From contig JAIWOE010000228.1 in NCBI GenBank assembly GCA_020217165.1, forward strand, positions 1 through 5,470: 5,470 nt of DNA. The letters run 5' to 3'. Both the position numbers and the translations under genes were made by a program. A model generated the notes under the pieces. That model searched no databases, was not told where the DNA came from, and saw nothing but the letters and a program-made list of their open reading frames with translations. This stretch comes from Desulfovibrio sp. Its GTDB lineage: Bacteria > Desulfobacterota > Desulfovibrionia > Desulfovibrionales > Desulfovibrionaceae. Below are positions 1 through 5,470 of the stretch, piece by piece (the first letter of the stretch is position 1; each line of letters opens with the position of its first letter).

Positions 1-57
1 CCCACCAACTTTGAGCGAGGGGTGGTCAAGACCCTTACCTTCCCGCCTGGAAACTGA
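1..57 (+). CDS. C-terminal end of an unidentified upstream protein (partial)
   Basis: Reading from base 1, an open frame gives PTNFERGVVKTLTFPPGN and stops at TGA 55-57. It is only 18 codons, so coding status is inferred from position: the stop lies 17 bases before the recO start, a spacing typical of an operon, and no terminator intervenes. The short strand-like ending (VVKTLTFPPG) would suit the last beta strand of a small C-terminal domain, such as the DUF4115 domain of RodZ-like proteins. That identification is a guess from a few residues and should not be carried forward as a product name. The rest of the gene lies outside the window. Confidence 0.45.
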   Translation, partial: PTNFERGVVKTLTFPPGN

Positions 58-74
58 TCCCGGCAGGCAATGGC

Positions 75-872
75 ATGGTGGAGTATACGGACCAGGCCCT
101 CGTGCTGCGCGTGGGCCGTTTCAAGGAGGCCGACTGCTGGGTCAAGGGGTATTCCCCGTCCCAGGGCGTGTTCACCGCCTTTGCCTTTGGCGGCATGCGG
201 AGCCGGCGGCGTTTCTGCGGGTGCCTGGATCCGTTGAACCTGCTTTCCCTGCGCCTGAAAAAGGAAAAGGGCGGCCGCTACGTGAGCCTCATGGAAACAG
301 GCCTGCTGGCCGCGCCTCGTCGCCTGCGGCAGGACGCCCCACGACTGGGCATGATGATGAACTGCCTGAAATTTCTGGAGGCCCTGGCCCCGGGGCCGGA
401 GAACGCCCCCGCCGCCTTTGCCCTGGCCACCCAGACCATGGCCGCCTTCGAGGAGTGCGAGCGCCTGCCCCAGGCCTTTCCGGCCCTTTTCCGCTGGCGC
501 CTGACCCTGGATCAGGGCTATCGCCCCGAACTGGAGACCTGCCACGCCTGCGGCGCTTCCCTGCGGCAGGGCGAAGAGAGCGTCCGTTTGGCCTTGCGTG
601 ATGGTCGCGCCTTCTGCGCCCGTTGTGGCTGGAACCAGGCCGCCGAGGCCAGTCACTGGCTCTCCCGTGCCGCCTGGGACATCCTGTGTCAGGCAGCCGA
701 GACCCCGCCCGCAGCCTGGGGAGGGCGGGAGCACCGGAGCCTGGACGCTACCCAATGGAATTCCACCCAGTTTTCAGCGGACGACGTTTCCGCCGCCGCC
801 CGCGCCGCCGATCGGTATGTGGTCATGCATACCGGCGTGCACTGGGATCGCTTCGGCTACCGCCGGAGCTGA
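75..872 (+). CDS. recO: DNA repair protein RecO
   Basis: This 265-residue protein is recognised as RecO, the recombination mediator that works with RecR (and RecF) in the cytoplasm to load RecA onto SSB-coated single-stranded DNA and to anneal strands. The N-terminus ([20 protein letters not shown], residues 1-20) has the family's usual start, the first strand of an OB fold. A helical middle region follows. A four-cysteine zinc site is visible as C156-x2-C159-x21-C181-x2-C184, typical of RecO proteins that keep the zinc finger. The length is slightly above the common 230-250 residues. ATG 75 is chosen because the family's N-terminal motif begins there. The ribosome site is weak (AGG at 65-67), and another ATG at 70 is in a different frame. 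It is the first complete gene of the apparent recO-glyQ-glyS unit; sharing transcription with glyQS is an inference from 31-base spacing. Confidence 0.93.
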   Translation: MVEYTDQALVLRVGRFKEADCWVKGYSPSQGVFTAFAFGGMRSRRRFCGCLDPLNLLSLRLKKEKGGRYVSLMETGLLAAPRRLRQDAPRLGMMMNCLKFLEALAPGPENAPAAFALATQTMAAFEECERLPQAFPALFRWRLTLDQGYRPELETCHACGASLRQGEESVRLALRDGRAFCARCGWNQAAEASHWLSRAAWDILCQAAETPPAAWGGREHRSLDATQWNSTQFSADDVSAAARAADRYVVMHTGVHWDRFGYRRS

Positions 873-891
873 CGGTATTTTTTCTTTTGCC

Positions 892-897
892 AAGGAG
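892..897 (+). promoter_or_regulatory. Shine-Dalgarno site fixing the glyQ start
   Basis: AAGGAG lies six bases before ATG 904. The glyQ frame stays open far upstream through recO, so this site, together with the family N-terminus that begins at 904, decides the start codon. Confidence 0.85.
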
Positions 898-903
898 ATC
901 GGC

Positions 904-1773
904 ATGCATTTTCAGGACGTCATCCTCACCCTGCAGCAGTTCTGGACCTCCCGCGGGTGCGTGCTGCAGCAGCCCTTTGATGTGGAGGTGGGTGCGGGCA
1001 CTTTCAATCCTGCCACGTTCCTGCGGTCCATCGGGCCGGAACCGTGGAACGTCTGCCATGTGGAGCCCTCGCGGCGTCCGGCGGACGGCCGCTACGGGGA
1101 AAATCCCAACCGCCTGCAGCATTATTATCAGTTCCAGGTCATCCTCAAGCCGTCGCCGTCCAATGTCTTGGAATTGTATCTGGAAAGCCTGGCCGCCCTG
1201 GGTATCCGCCAGGAAGAGCACGACCTGCGCTTTGTGGAGGACGACTGGGAATCCCCCACCCTGGGCGCCTGGGGCCTGGGCTGGGAAGTTTGGTGCAACG
1301 GCATGGAAATCACCCAGTTCACCTACTTTCAGCAGGCCGGCGGCCTCGACTGCAAGCCCGTGTGCGCGGAAATTACCTACGGCCTGGAGCGCATCTGCAT
1401 GTATCTTCAGGAAAAGGAATCCGTGTACGACCTGACCTGGAACGAGCACGTCCGCTACGGCCAAATCCACCACCAGAACGAAGTGGAGATGAGTCGCTAC
1501 AACTTCGAGGCCAGCAACGCAGACATGCTCCGCCAGCTTTTCGACATGTTTGAGGCGGAAAGCAGATCCCTGGTGGATAAACAGTTGCCCTGGCCGGCCT
1601 ACGACTATTGCCTCAAGTGTTCGCATACCTTCAATATGCTCCAGGCGCGGGGAGTCATTTCCATCACCGAGCGCGCCGGCTACATCGCCCGGGTGCGGGC
1701 CCTGGCCTCGGGCGTGGCCAAGCTGTATGCCGAGCAACGGGAAGCCATGGGCTGGCCCCTCCTCAACGCATAA
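904..1773 (+). CDS. glyQ: Glycyl-tRNA synthetase alpha subunit
   Basis: GlyQ is the catalytic alpha subunit of the bacterial alpha2-beta2 glycyl-tRNA synthetase, a class II enzyme that activates glycine with ATP and transfers it to tRNA-Gly in the cytoplasm. The 289-residue length is normal (about 290-305). Clear signatures are [20 protein letters not shown] (residues 22-41) and GPEPW (44-48). The motif 2 region is [17 protein letters not shown] (54-70), followed by [13 protein letters not shown]. The motif 3 region is YGLERI (159-164). The conserved C-terminal block is KCSHTFNML followed by [12 protein letters not shown]. No key residue is missing by eye. The frame is open upstream to about base 598, but that extension overlaps recO in another frame and resembles nothing, so it was excluded. 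glyS follows after 21 bases, as expected for two subunits made in equal amounts. No T-box leader or other glycine-responsive leader is seen in the short gap before the gene. Confidence 0.98.
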   Translation: MHFQDVILTLQQFWTSRGCVLQQPFDVEVGAGTFNPATFLRSIGPEPWNVCHVEPSRRPADGRYGENPNRLQHYYQFQVILKPSPSNVLELYLESLAALGIRQEEHDLRFVEDDWESPTLGAWGLGWEVWCNGMEITQFTYFQQAGGLDCKPVCAEITYGLERICMYLQEKESVYDLTWNEHVRYGQIHHQNEVEMSRYNFEASNADMLRQLFDMFEAESRSLVDKQLPWPAYDYCLKCSHTFNMLQARGVISITERAGYIARVRALASGVAKLYAEQREAMGWPLLNA

Positions 1774-1794
1774 GTTTTCCCATAGGATGGAACA

Positions 1795-3870
1795 ATGTCC
1801 TGCTTTGTGTTCGAAATAGGGTTCGAGGAGATGCCCTCGCGGTTCCTGGCGGGAATCGTGGAGCAATTGTCCCAACACTTCCGCGCCGCCCTGGCCGAAG
1901 CTGAACTGGGCCATGGCGAGGTTGCCTGCCATGCCACCCCCCGCCGCGTGGCCCTGCTGGTGCACGACCTGGCAGCCGCGCAACCCCTGCGGGAAGAAAC
2001 CTTCATGGGCCCGCCGGTCAAGGTGGCCCTGGATGGCGCCGGCGCTCCCACTAAGGCTGGCTTGGGCTTTGCCAAATCACAGCAGGTGGAATTCGACCAA
2101 TGCATGGTGGTGCCCACAGACAAGGGCGACTACCTGGCCGTGCAGAAGACCGTGGGCGGCAAGACCACCCTGGAGGTGCTGCCGGCCATCTGCGCGGCCG
2201 CCTTGGAATCCATCCATTTCCCCAAAAAAATGCGCTGGGGATCGGCGGACTTCACCTTCGGTCGCCCGGTACGCTGGTTGCTGGCCCTGCTGGATGATCA
2301 GGTGGTGCCCTGCGAGGCCGCGGGCCTCGTGGCCGGCCGCCAGACTCGCGGCCACCGGGTGCACGGCATGGGGCCCTGGGACGTGCCCACCGCGGCGGAC
2401 TACTTGCGGGTGCTGGCCGAGCAGGGCAAAGTGGTGCTGGAGAGCGAGCGCCGCAAGGCCATCGTCCGGCAGGAGGGCGATGCCCTGGCTGCCGCAGCCC
2501 ATGGCCGCATCGTCTGGCGGGAACGGCTCATGGACGAGGTGGCCGGCCTGGTGGAACATCCCAAGGCCATGCTTGGCAACTTCGACCCCGCCTTTCTGCA
2601 ACTCCCCCGCGACGTGCTCCTCACCAGCATGGAAGCGCACCAGAAGAGCTTTGGCGTGGAGAACGACCGCGGCGAGCTGCTGCCGCACTTCCTGTGCGTG
2701 CTGAACCTGGAACCCACGGGACTGGAGCGGGTGCGCGCGGGCTGGGAACGCGTGCTCAAGGCCCGCCTGTCCGATGCCATGTTCTTCTGGAACACGGACC
2801 TCAACTGCTCCCTGGAGCTATGGGCCGAGAAGCTGGAAAAGGTGACCTTCCTCAAGGGTCTGGGCTCCATGGCCGACAAATGCCGGCGCGTGGAGGCCCT
2901 GTGCGGCTTTATCGCCGAGCAGGTGGACCCCTCCCTCAAGCCGGTGGCGACCACGGCGGCCCGCTTTGCCAAGGCCGATCTCGTTTCGGAAATGGTAGGC
3001 GAATTCGCAGAATTGCAGGGTGTCATGGGCGGGATTTACGCCGCCCAGTTTGGGGAAGAGGCTGCCGTGTGTCAGGCCATCGCCGAGCAGTACCTTCCCG
3101 CTGGGCCTGAGACCCCCGTGCCCGCAAGCCTGGCCGGCGCCATCCTGGCCCTGGCCGATCGCATGGATACCCTGGCTGGCTGCTTTGCCCTGGGCAAGAT
3201 TCCCACCGGCGCCCAGGATCCCTTCGCCCTGCGCCGTGCCGCCCTGGGCGTGTGTCGTATCTGCATCGAACATTCCCTGCGCCTGCCCCTGGGCGAGCTG
3301 GCGGCACAGGCCCTGCAGTGTTACACGGAGCAGGCCTGGAAGCGTGAACCGGCTGAAATCCTCCAGGATCTGATGGACTTCCTCCGCGAGCGCCTCAAGC
3401 AGATGCTCATGGGCCAGGGGGCGGATACCCTGGTGGTGGAGGCTGCCCTGGGGGCAGGCTACGACGATTTGCGCAGCCTGAAGGATCGCGTGGACGCCCT
3501 GCAGGCCTTCCGTCAGGAGCCTGACTTCGGCCAGGCCGTGCTGACCTTCAAGCGCGCCGCCAATATCATTGCCAAGAGCGGTGCCGTGGATGCCGCCTTT
3601 GATCCCGCCCTGCTGCAGCAGGAGGAAGAAAAGGCCCTGGCCCAGGCCATGCAAGACGTGGCCCCGCGCTTCGACGTCCTCTGGGATGCCGATGACTATC
3701 CCGCGCTGCTGGGCTTGCTGCGCGAGCTGCGCCCTGCCGTGGACGCCTTTTTCGATCACGTGATGGTCAACGTGGAAGACGCCGCCCTGCGCGCCAACCG
3801 CCTGGCCCTGCTGGCCGCCCTGGTGGGCATGCTCGGTCGCGTGGCCGACTTCGGCGCGTTGCAGGTGTAA
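1795..3870 (+). CDS. glyS: Glycyl-tRNA synthetase beta subunit
   Basis: GlyS is the tRNA-binding beta subunit of the alpha2-beta2 glycyl-tRNA synthetase; it is needed for tRNA recognition and for full activity of GlyQ. The 691 residues match the usual size of about 690. Family landmarks in order are FEIGFEEMPSRFL at the N-terminus (commonly IGTEELP in the family, so FEEM is a mild variant), MRWGSADFTFGRPVRW (from residue 146), HQKSFGVEN (from 282), LADRMDTLAGCFALGKIPTG followed by AQDPFALRRAALG (about 453-485), and a C-terminal anticodon-binding DALR-like domain. That domain ends FFDHVMVNVED, then RANRLALLAAL and RVADFGALQV. ATG 1795 is preceded by AGGA at 1784-1787 with seven bases between, and the N-terminal motif starts at once, so the start is secure. 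The frame is intact with no frameshift. It is the last gene of the unit; a hairpin follows ten bases after the stop. Confidence 0.98.
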   Translation: MSCFVFEIGFEEMPSRFLAGIVEQLSQHFRAALAEAELGHGEVACHATPRRVALLVHDLAAAQPLREETFMGPPVKVALDGAGAPTKAGLGFAKSQQVEFDQCMVVPTDKGDYLAVQKTVGGKTTLEVLPAICAAALESIHFPKKMRWGSADFTFGRPVRWLLALLDDQVVPCEAAGLVAGRQTRGHRVHGMGPWDVPTAADYLRVLAEQGKVVLESERRKAIVRQEGDALAAAAHGRIVWRERLMDEVAGLVEHPKAMLGNFDPAFLQLPRDVLLTSMEAHQKSFGVENDRGELLPHFLCVLNLEPTGLERVRAGWERVLKARLSDAMFFWNTDLNCSLELWAEKLEKVTFLKGLGSMADKCRRVEALCGFIAEQVDPSLKPVATTAARFAKADLVSEMVGEFAELQGVMGGIYAAQFGEEAAVCQAIAEQYLPAGPETPVPASLAGAILALADRMDTLAGCFALGKIPTGAQDPFALRRAALGVCRICIEHSLRLPLGELAAQALQCYTEQAWKREPAEILQDLMDFLRERLKQMLMGQGADTLVVEAALGAGYDDLRSLKDRVDALQAFRQEPDFGQAVLTFKRAANIIAKSGAVDAAFDPALLQQEEEKALAQAMQDVAPRFDVLWDADDYPALLGLLRELRPAVDAFFDHVMVNVEDAALRANRLALLAALVGMLGRVADFGALQV

Positions 3871-3879
3871 TAGAGAGAA

Positions 3880-3898
3880 GGGGGGACGCTGTCCCCCC
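3880..3898 (+). terminator. GC-rich hairpin after glyS, candidate terminator
   Basis: GGGGGGAC (3880-3887) pairs perfectly with GTCCCCCC (3891-3898) around a GCT loop, an 8-bp stem starting 10 bases after the glyS stop. The position and strength suit transcription termination of recO-glyQ-glyS. However, no run of T follows (the next bases are GCTGCATCGCC), so it is not a textbook intrinsic terminator. It may instead be an RNA 3'-end stabiliser or act with Rho. The remaining bases up to 4012 show no gene. Confidence 0.6.
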
Positions 3899-4012
3899 GC
3901 TGCATCGCCATTGCATCACCCCTGCCGGGGGAATAGTTCTCGTGAAGGCTGCGCGGAGTTCCTTGTCTTGAGGACCTTGCCTGATCCCCTCCACAGGGAT
4001 AGCCTTGTTGCC

Positions 4013-4843
4013 ATGAACGCACGCCATCGCCAGATTCTCGACGCCATCCGCACCGATGTGCACCAGGTCCCGGAAGTGTTTGTGCAACGCGCCGCCTGCG
4101 CCGCCATGGGCCATGGCCAGATGGTGGGGATTCTGGCGCGTCCTGCCGGCGCTGCGCCGGAGGAGGGGCGGGCCGGCCTGGGGGCCGTTGCCCCGGAGGT
4201 CCAGGGGCGGCCCTGCGCTGCGCCGGCAGCGGGTCTTTCCTGCCGGGAACTGGCCACCCCACTGTTGTCCGGCGAGGCGACGATCAGCCACGCCGCGAGC
4301 TGGGCCCTGGCCGCCATCAATGCTACCCTGCCCACGCCGGCCGGGGCGGCAGCCGTGAAAGGACAGGACATCATGCGTCACCTGGGGTCGGGCCGGCGCG
4401 TGGTGGTGGTGGGACATTTTCCCTTTGTGGAACGCATGGCCGGGGAGTTTGCCAGTTTTCATGTGCTGGAGCGCAATCCCCGCCCCGGCGACCTGGACAA
4501 CCGCGACGGCAGCGCCGCCGCCACAGTGTTGCCCGGGGCGGATGTGGCCGTCATCACCGGCACCACCCTGCTCAATGGCACCCTGGGGACGCTGCTGGAA
4601 CTGCTGCCGACGGGCTGTACGGTGATCTTGCTGGGGCCATCCACGCCCTTTGCGCCGTCGCTGCTGGAGTGCGGTATCCACGTGCTGGCCGGAGCGGCGG
4701 TTCTCAGCCCTGCAGAAACCCTGGCCGCCGTCTCCCGCGGCTGCTGCTTCCGGGCCTTGCCCGGGGTGGAGCACCTGGCCTGGGCCGGGACTATGCCCGT
4801 GCCTGTGCCAGTGCCCGTGCCCGGCGCGGGAACACATCCATAA
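4013..4843 (+). CDS. DUF4213/DUF364 protein, putative heavy-metal-chelation Rossmann-like family
   Basis: The 276-residue product matches by eye the two-part DUF4213-DUF364 family, whose cellular function is not established; databases call the C-terminal part a putative heavy-metal chelation domain. The N-terminal part (about 1-95) ends in SHAASWALAAINATL, the family's alanine-rich helix with a conserved Asn. The C-terminal Rossmann-like part shows VVVVGHFPF (about 130-138), a strand ending with acidic E153 in FHVLERNPRPGD, then ADVAVITGTTLLNGTLGTLL (177-196), VILLGPSTPF (204-213) and GIHVLAGAAVLSP (221-233). There is no signal peptide or membrane segment, so it is probably cytoplasmic. The tail is MPVPVPVPVPGAGTHP, a Pro-Val repeat. 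ATG 4013 is preferred over an upstream in-frame TTG at 3911 because the family-like N-terminus begins at NARHRQILDAI. Its only Shine-Dalgarno candidate, AGGGA at 3995-3999, is rather distant (13 bases). It lies 142 bases after glyS, behind a hairpin, so it may be transcribed separately; no convincing promoter is seen. Confidence 0.88.
   Translation: MNARHRQILDAIRTDVHQVPEVFVQRAACAAMGHGQMVGILARPAGAAPEEGRAGLGAVAPEVQGRPCAAPAAGLSCRELATPLLSGEATISHAASWALAAINATLPTPAGAAAVKGQDIMRHLGSGRRVVVVGHFPFVERMAGEFASFHVLERNPRPGDLDNRDGSAAATVLPGADVAVITGTTLLNGTLGTLLELLPTGCTVILLGPSTPFAPSLLECGIHVLAGAAVLSPAETLAAVSRGCCFRALPGVEHLAWAGTMPVPVPVPVPGAGTHP
4796..4822 (+). repeat. Six-base tandem repeat encoding Pro-Val
   Basis: Four copies of CCN-GTG plus a final CCC encode PVPVPVPVP at the end of the DUF364 protein. 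The valine codon is GTG every time, while the proline codons are CCC, CCT, CCA, CCC and CCC. The six-base unit means that slippage would change tail length without shifting frame. Confidence 0.85.
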
Positions 4844-4864
4844 GGTCCATAAGATCTGGGCGAG

Positions 4865-4897
4865 GGGCCGGGGAGAACCCGCGGGCGTCCCCGGCCC
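4865..4897. terminator. Strong hairpin between convergent genes, candidate two-way terminator
   Basis: GGGCCGGGGA (4865-4874) is a perfect 10-bp complement of TCCCCGGCCC (4888-4897), with a 13-base loop that itself contains the palindrome CCCGCGGG. It fills most of the 58-base gap between the stop of the DUF364 gene (4843) and the stop of the convergent gene (4902). This is where a shared terminator would sit. Neither strand has a T run after the stem, so intrinsic termination is uncertain; blocking of exonucleases or Rho-assisted ending is also possible. Confidence 0.6.
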
Positions 4898-4901
4898 GGC
4901 A

Positions 4902-5219
4902 TCATACCCAGATGTTGGCCAGGGCCCCGATGCCCGAGGCGTAGGAGCCAAGCACGTCCTTGTTGAAGGCGTAGGTCTGGGCCATGGCATCGGCGCCGCC
5001 ACTGGCGCTGCCGGTGGCAATGGAGGGCGAGTTCATGTAGTCCAGGGTTTTACCAACCACGGCCGCGCCGAAGGTCTGCTTGTCAAAGGGGGCGGCCACC
5101 GCGAAGGAAGAGCCCTGGTTATTCATGTAATCCAGCGTCTTGGAAACAACCGCAGCGCCAAAGGTCTGCTGGTCCCACACACCGCTGGAGCCGGTGCCGC
5201 CAATAGAGTCGATGGACAT
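4902..5219 (-). CDS. Small protein with two near-identical 18-residue repeats, function unknown
   Basis: This gene encodes 105 residues. I do not recognise a firm family. A short Gly/Ser-rich start (MSIDSIGGTGSSGVW) leads into DQQTFGAAVVSKTLDYMN (16-33), and DKQTFGAAVVGKTLDYMN (46-63) follows with a 30-residue period. The linker is Ala/Ser/Gly-rich. The C-terminus (about 82-105, QTYAFNKDVLGSYASGIG then ALANIWV) may hold a worn third copy. There is no signal peptide, membrane helix or cysteine. The Q-x-G-x-x-V-x-x-x-x-L-D pattern recalls YjfB-type putative motility proteins (helix with QQVGIAVLKKAMD-like text), but only weakly. The start is set by an excellent ribosome site four bases upstream; the frame runs open to 5432 but that part has no ribosome site and runs into the tRNA promoter and gene. 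It is convergent with the DUF364 gene, divergent from the tRNA gene and therefore probably transcribed alone, possibly from the sigma-28-like promoter described separately. Repeat codons differ mostly at silent sites, which supports real coding. Confidence 0.85.
   Translation of the reverse strand: MSIDSIGGTGSSGVWDQQTFGAAVVSKTLDYMNNQGSSFAVAAPFDKQTFGAAVVGKTLDYMNSPSIATGSASGGADAMAQTYAFNKDVLGSYASGIGALANIWV
5031..5084 (-). repeat. Coding repeat, copy 2 of the small protein
   Basis: These 54 bases encode residues 46-63 (DKQTFGAAVVGKTLDYMN). Compared with copy 1 there are 12 base differences: eight silent changes in eight codons and four changes confined to two codons (Gln to Lys, Ser to Gly). Confidence 0.95.
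5121..5174 (-). repeat. Coding repeat, copy 1 of the small protein
   Basis: These 54 bases encode residues 16-33 (DQQTFGAAVVSKTLDYMN), exactly 90 bases from copy 2. Sixteen of 18 residues are identical between the copies, although half of the identical codons differ at the third base. Confidence 0.95.
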
Positions 5220-5223
5220 GCGC

Positions 5224-5230
5224 ACCTCCT
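5224..5230 (-). promoter_or_regulatory. Strong Shine-Dalgarno site of the small repeat protein gene
   Basis: On the minus strand AGGAGGT is followed by GCGC and then ATG (5219-5217). This near-perfect anti-16S match is the best ribosome site in the window; it fixes the start and suggests efficient translation. Confidence 0.9.
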
Positions 5231-5275
5231 GGGGGTAAGGGTGGACGGCGGAGGGCAGGAACCGCCTATCGATAT

Positions 5276-5303
5276 GTATCGGCAGTATGTCACAACATCT
5301 TGA
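5276..5303 (-). promoter_or_regulatory. Candidate sigma-28 (FliA-type) promoter for the small repeat protein gene
   Basis: On the minus strand, GCCGATAC (5283-5276) matches seven of eight bases of the flagellar sigma-28 -10 element GCCGATAA. Upstream, TCAAGATG (5303-5296) lies 12 bases away. It begins with the TCAAG seen in some sigma-28 -35 elements but matches the TAAAGTTT consensus poorly, and the usual spacer is about 11. The predicted transcript would begin near 5269, leaving a leader of about 50 bases that can form a small GGCGG/CCGCC hairpin (5247-5251 with 5262-5266). No better sigma-70 promoter was found for this gene: TTGTGA (5295-5290) lacks a good -10 partner. Confidence 0.4.
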
Positions 5304-5352
5304 GGGCGGCGAGGAGAATATTTTTTTTGGGGAATCAACGCCCCGCCGCCCT
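5303..5352. repeat. 9-bp inverted repeat between the divergent promoters
   Basis: AGGGCGGCG (5303-5311) and CGCCGCCCT (5344-5352) are perfect inverted copies separated by 32 bases that include a run of eight T (5321-5328). The left arm touches the candidate -35 of the minus-strand gene, and the right arm overlaps by one base the -35 of the tRNA gene. It could be a paired operator or chance in GC-rich DNA. The T run could act as an upstream A/T element for either promoter. Confidence 0.4.
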
Positions 5353-5380
5353 TGACAGAAGCTGTGGTTCTTTGTAGAGA
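5352..5380 (+). promoter_or_regulatory. Sigma-70-type promoter of the tRNA-Gly gene
   Basis: A perfect -35 TTGACA (5352-5357) is followed after 17 bases by TAGAGA (5375-5380), which keeps the T, A and A at positions 1, 2 and 4 of the -10 consensus. Transcription would begin near 5387, giving a leader of about nine bases before the mature tRNA, a normal arrangement for a tRNA gene. Confidence 0.75.
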
Positions 5381-5392
5381 CCACTTTCTCTG

Positions 5393-5470
<78 letters not shown>

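Noticed and set aside
598..903. N-terminal extension of GlyQ by about 100 residues
   Set aside because: The extension overlaps recO in another frame and reads as Pro/Arg-rich nonsense; the ribosome site at 892-897 and the family N-terminus place the start at 904.
873..903. T-box or glycine-responsive leader before glyQ
   Set aside because: The gap from recO is only 31 bases and holds no specifier stem, antiterminator sequence or glycine-riboswitch core.
823..1983. Long open frame on the minus strand across the recO end, glyQ and the glyS start
   Set aside because: It lies antisense to three well-recognised genes, has no ribosome site or family likeness, and is explained by the strong GC bias of the codons on the real strand.
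4728..4738. Eleven-base match (CCGTCTCCCGC) to the tRNA 3' end at 5456-5466, as a possible attachment-site copy
   Set aside because: It falls inside in-frame codons of the DUF364 gene, is short for an att core, and there is no integrase or foreign DNA between the copies.
3767..5020. Long minus-strand open frame covering the DUF364 gene and part of the small gene
   Set aside because: Its translation is low-complexity, rich in Pro, Gly, Arg and His, it overlaps the DUF364 gene and the small gene in a different frame, and it lacks a start signal.

Overview
The window looks like a chromosomal housekeeping region from a GC-rich proteobacterium, most likely a sulfate reducer of the Desulfovibrio group. 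This rests on the strong G/C bias at third codon positions, the gene order recO-glyQ-glyS, the general look of the proteins, and a small repeat protein of a kind I associate only loosely with such genomes. The organism call is an inference; I could not run a search.

Layout. Bases 1-57 hold the last 18 codons of an unidentified upstream gene. recO (75-872, DNA repair), glyQ (904-1773) and glyS (1795-3870), the alpha and beta subunits of tetrameric glycyl-tRNA synthetase, follow on the + strand. The gaps are 17, 31 and 21 bases and no promoter is visible in them, so they read as one transcription unit. A GC-rich hairpin follows glyS. Next is a + strand gene (4013-4843) for a DUF4213/DUF364 protein with a Rossmann-like C-terminal half and a Pro-Val repeat tail. 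A second strong hairpin separates it from a convergent gene on the - strand (4902-5219). That gene encodes a 105-residue protein carrying two nearly identical 18-residue repeats 30 residues apart. Its upstream region holds a sigma-28-like -10 element. It is divergent from a tRNA-Gly gene (anticodon GCC, 5396-5470) that has its own consensus-like sigma-70 promoter and ends with an encoded CCA at the last base of the window.

How the parts relate. glyQ and glyS form one enzyme, and the tRNA-Gly 1.5 kb downstream is its substrate, so the window holds both sides of the glycine charging reaction, though under separate promoters. recO is probably co-transcribed for reasons of genome layout. The DUF364 protein and the small repeat protein have no demonstrated link to glycine charging. 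The least explained element is the small repeat protein: it vaguely resembles YjfB-type putative motility proteins and may be under flagellar sigma control. I see no mobile element, CRISPR array, phage gene or defence system.
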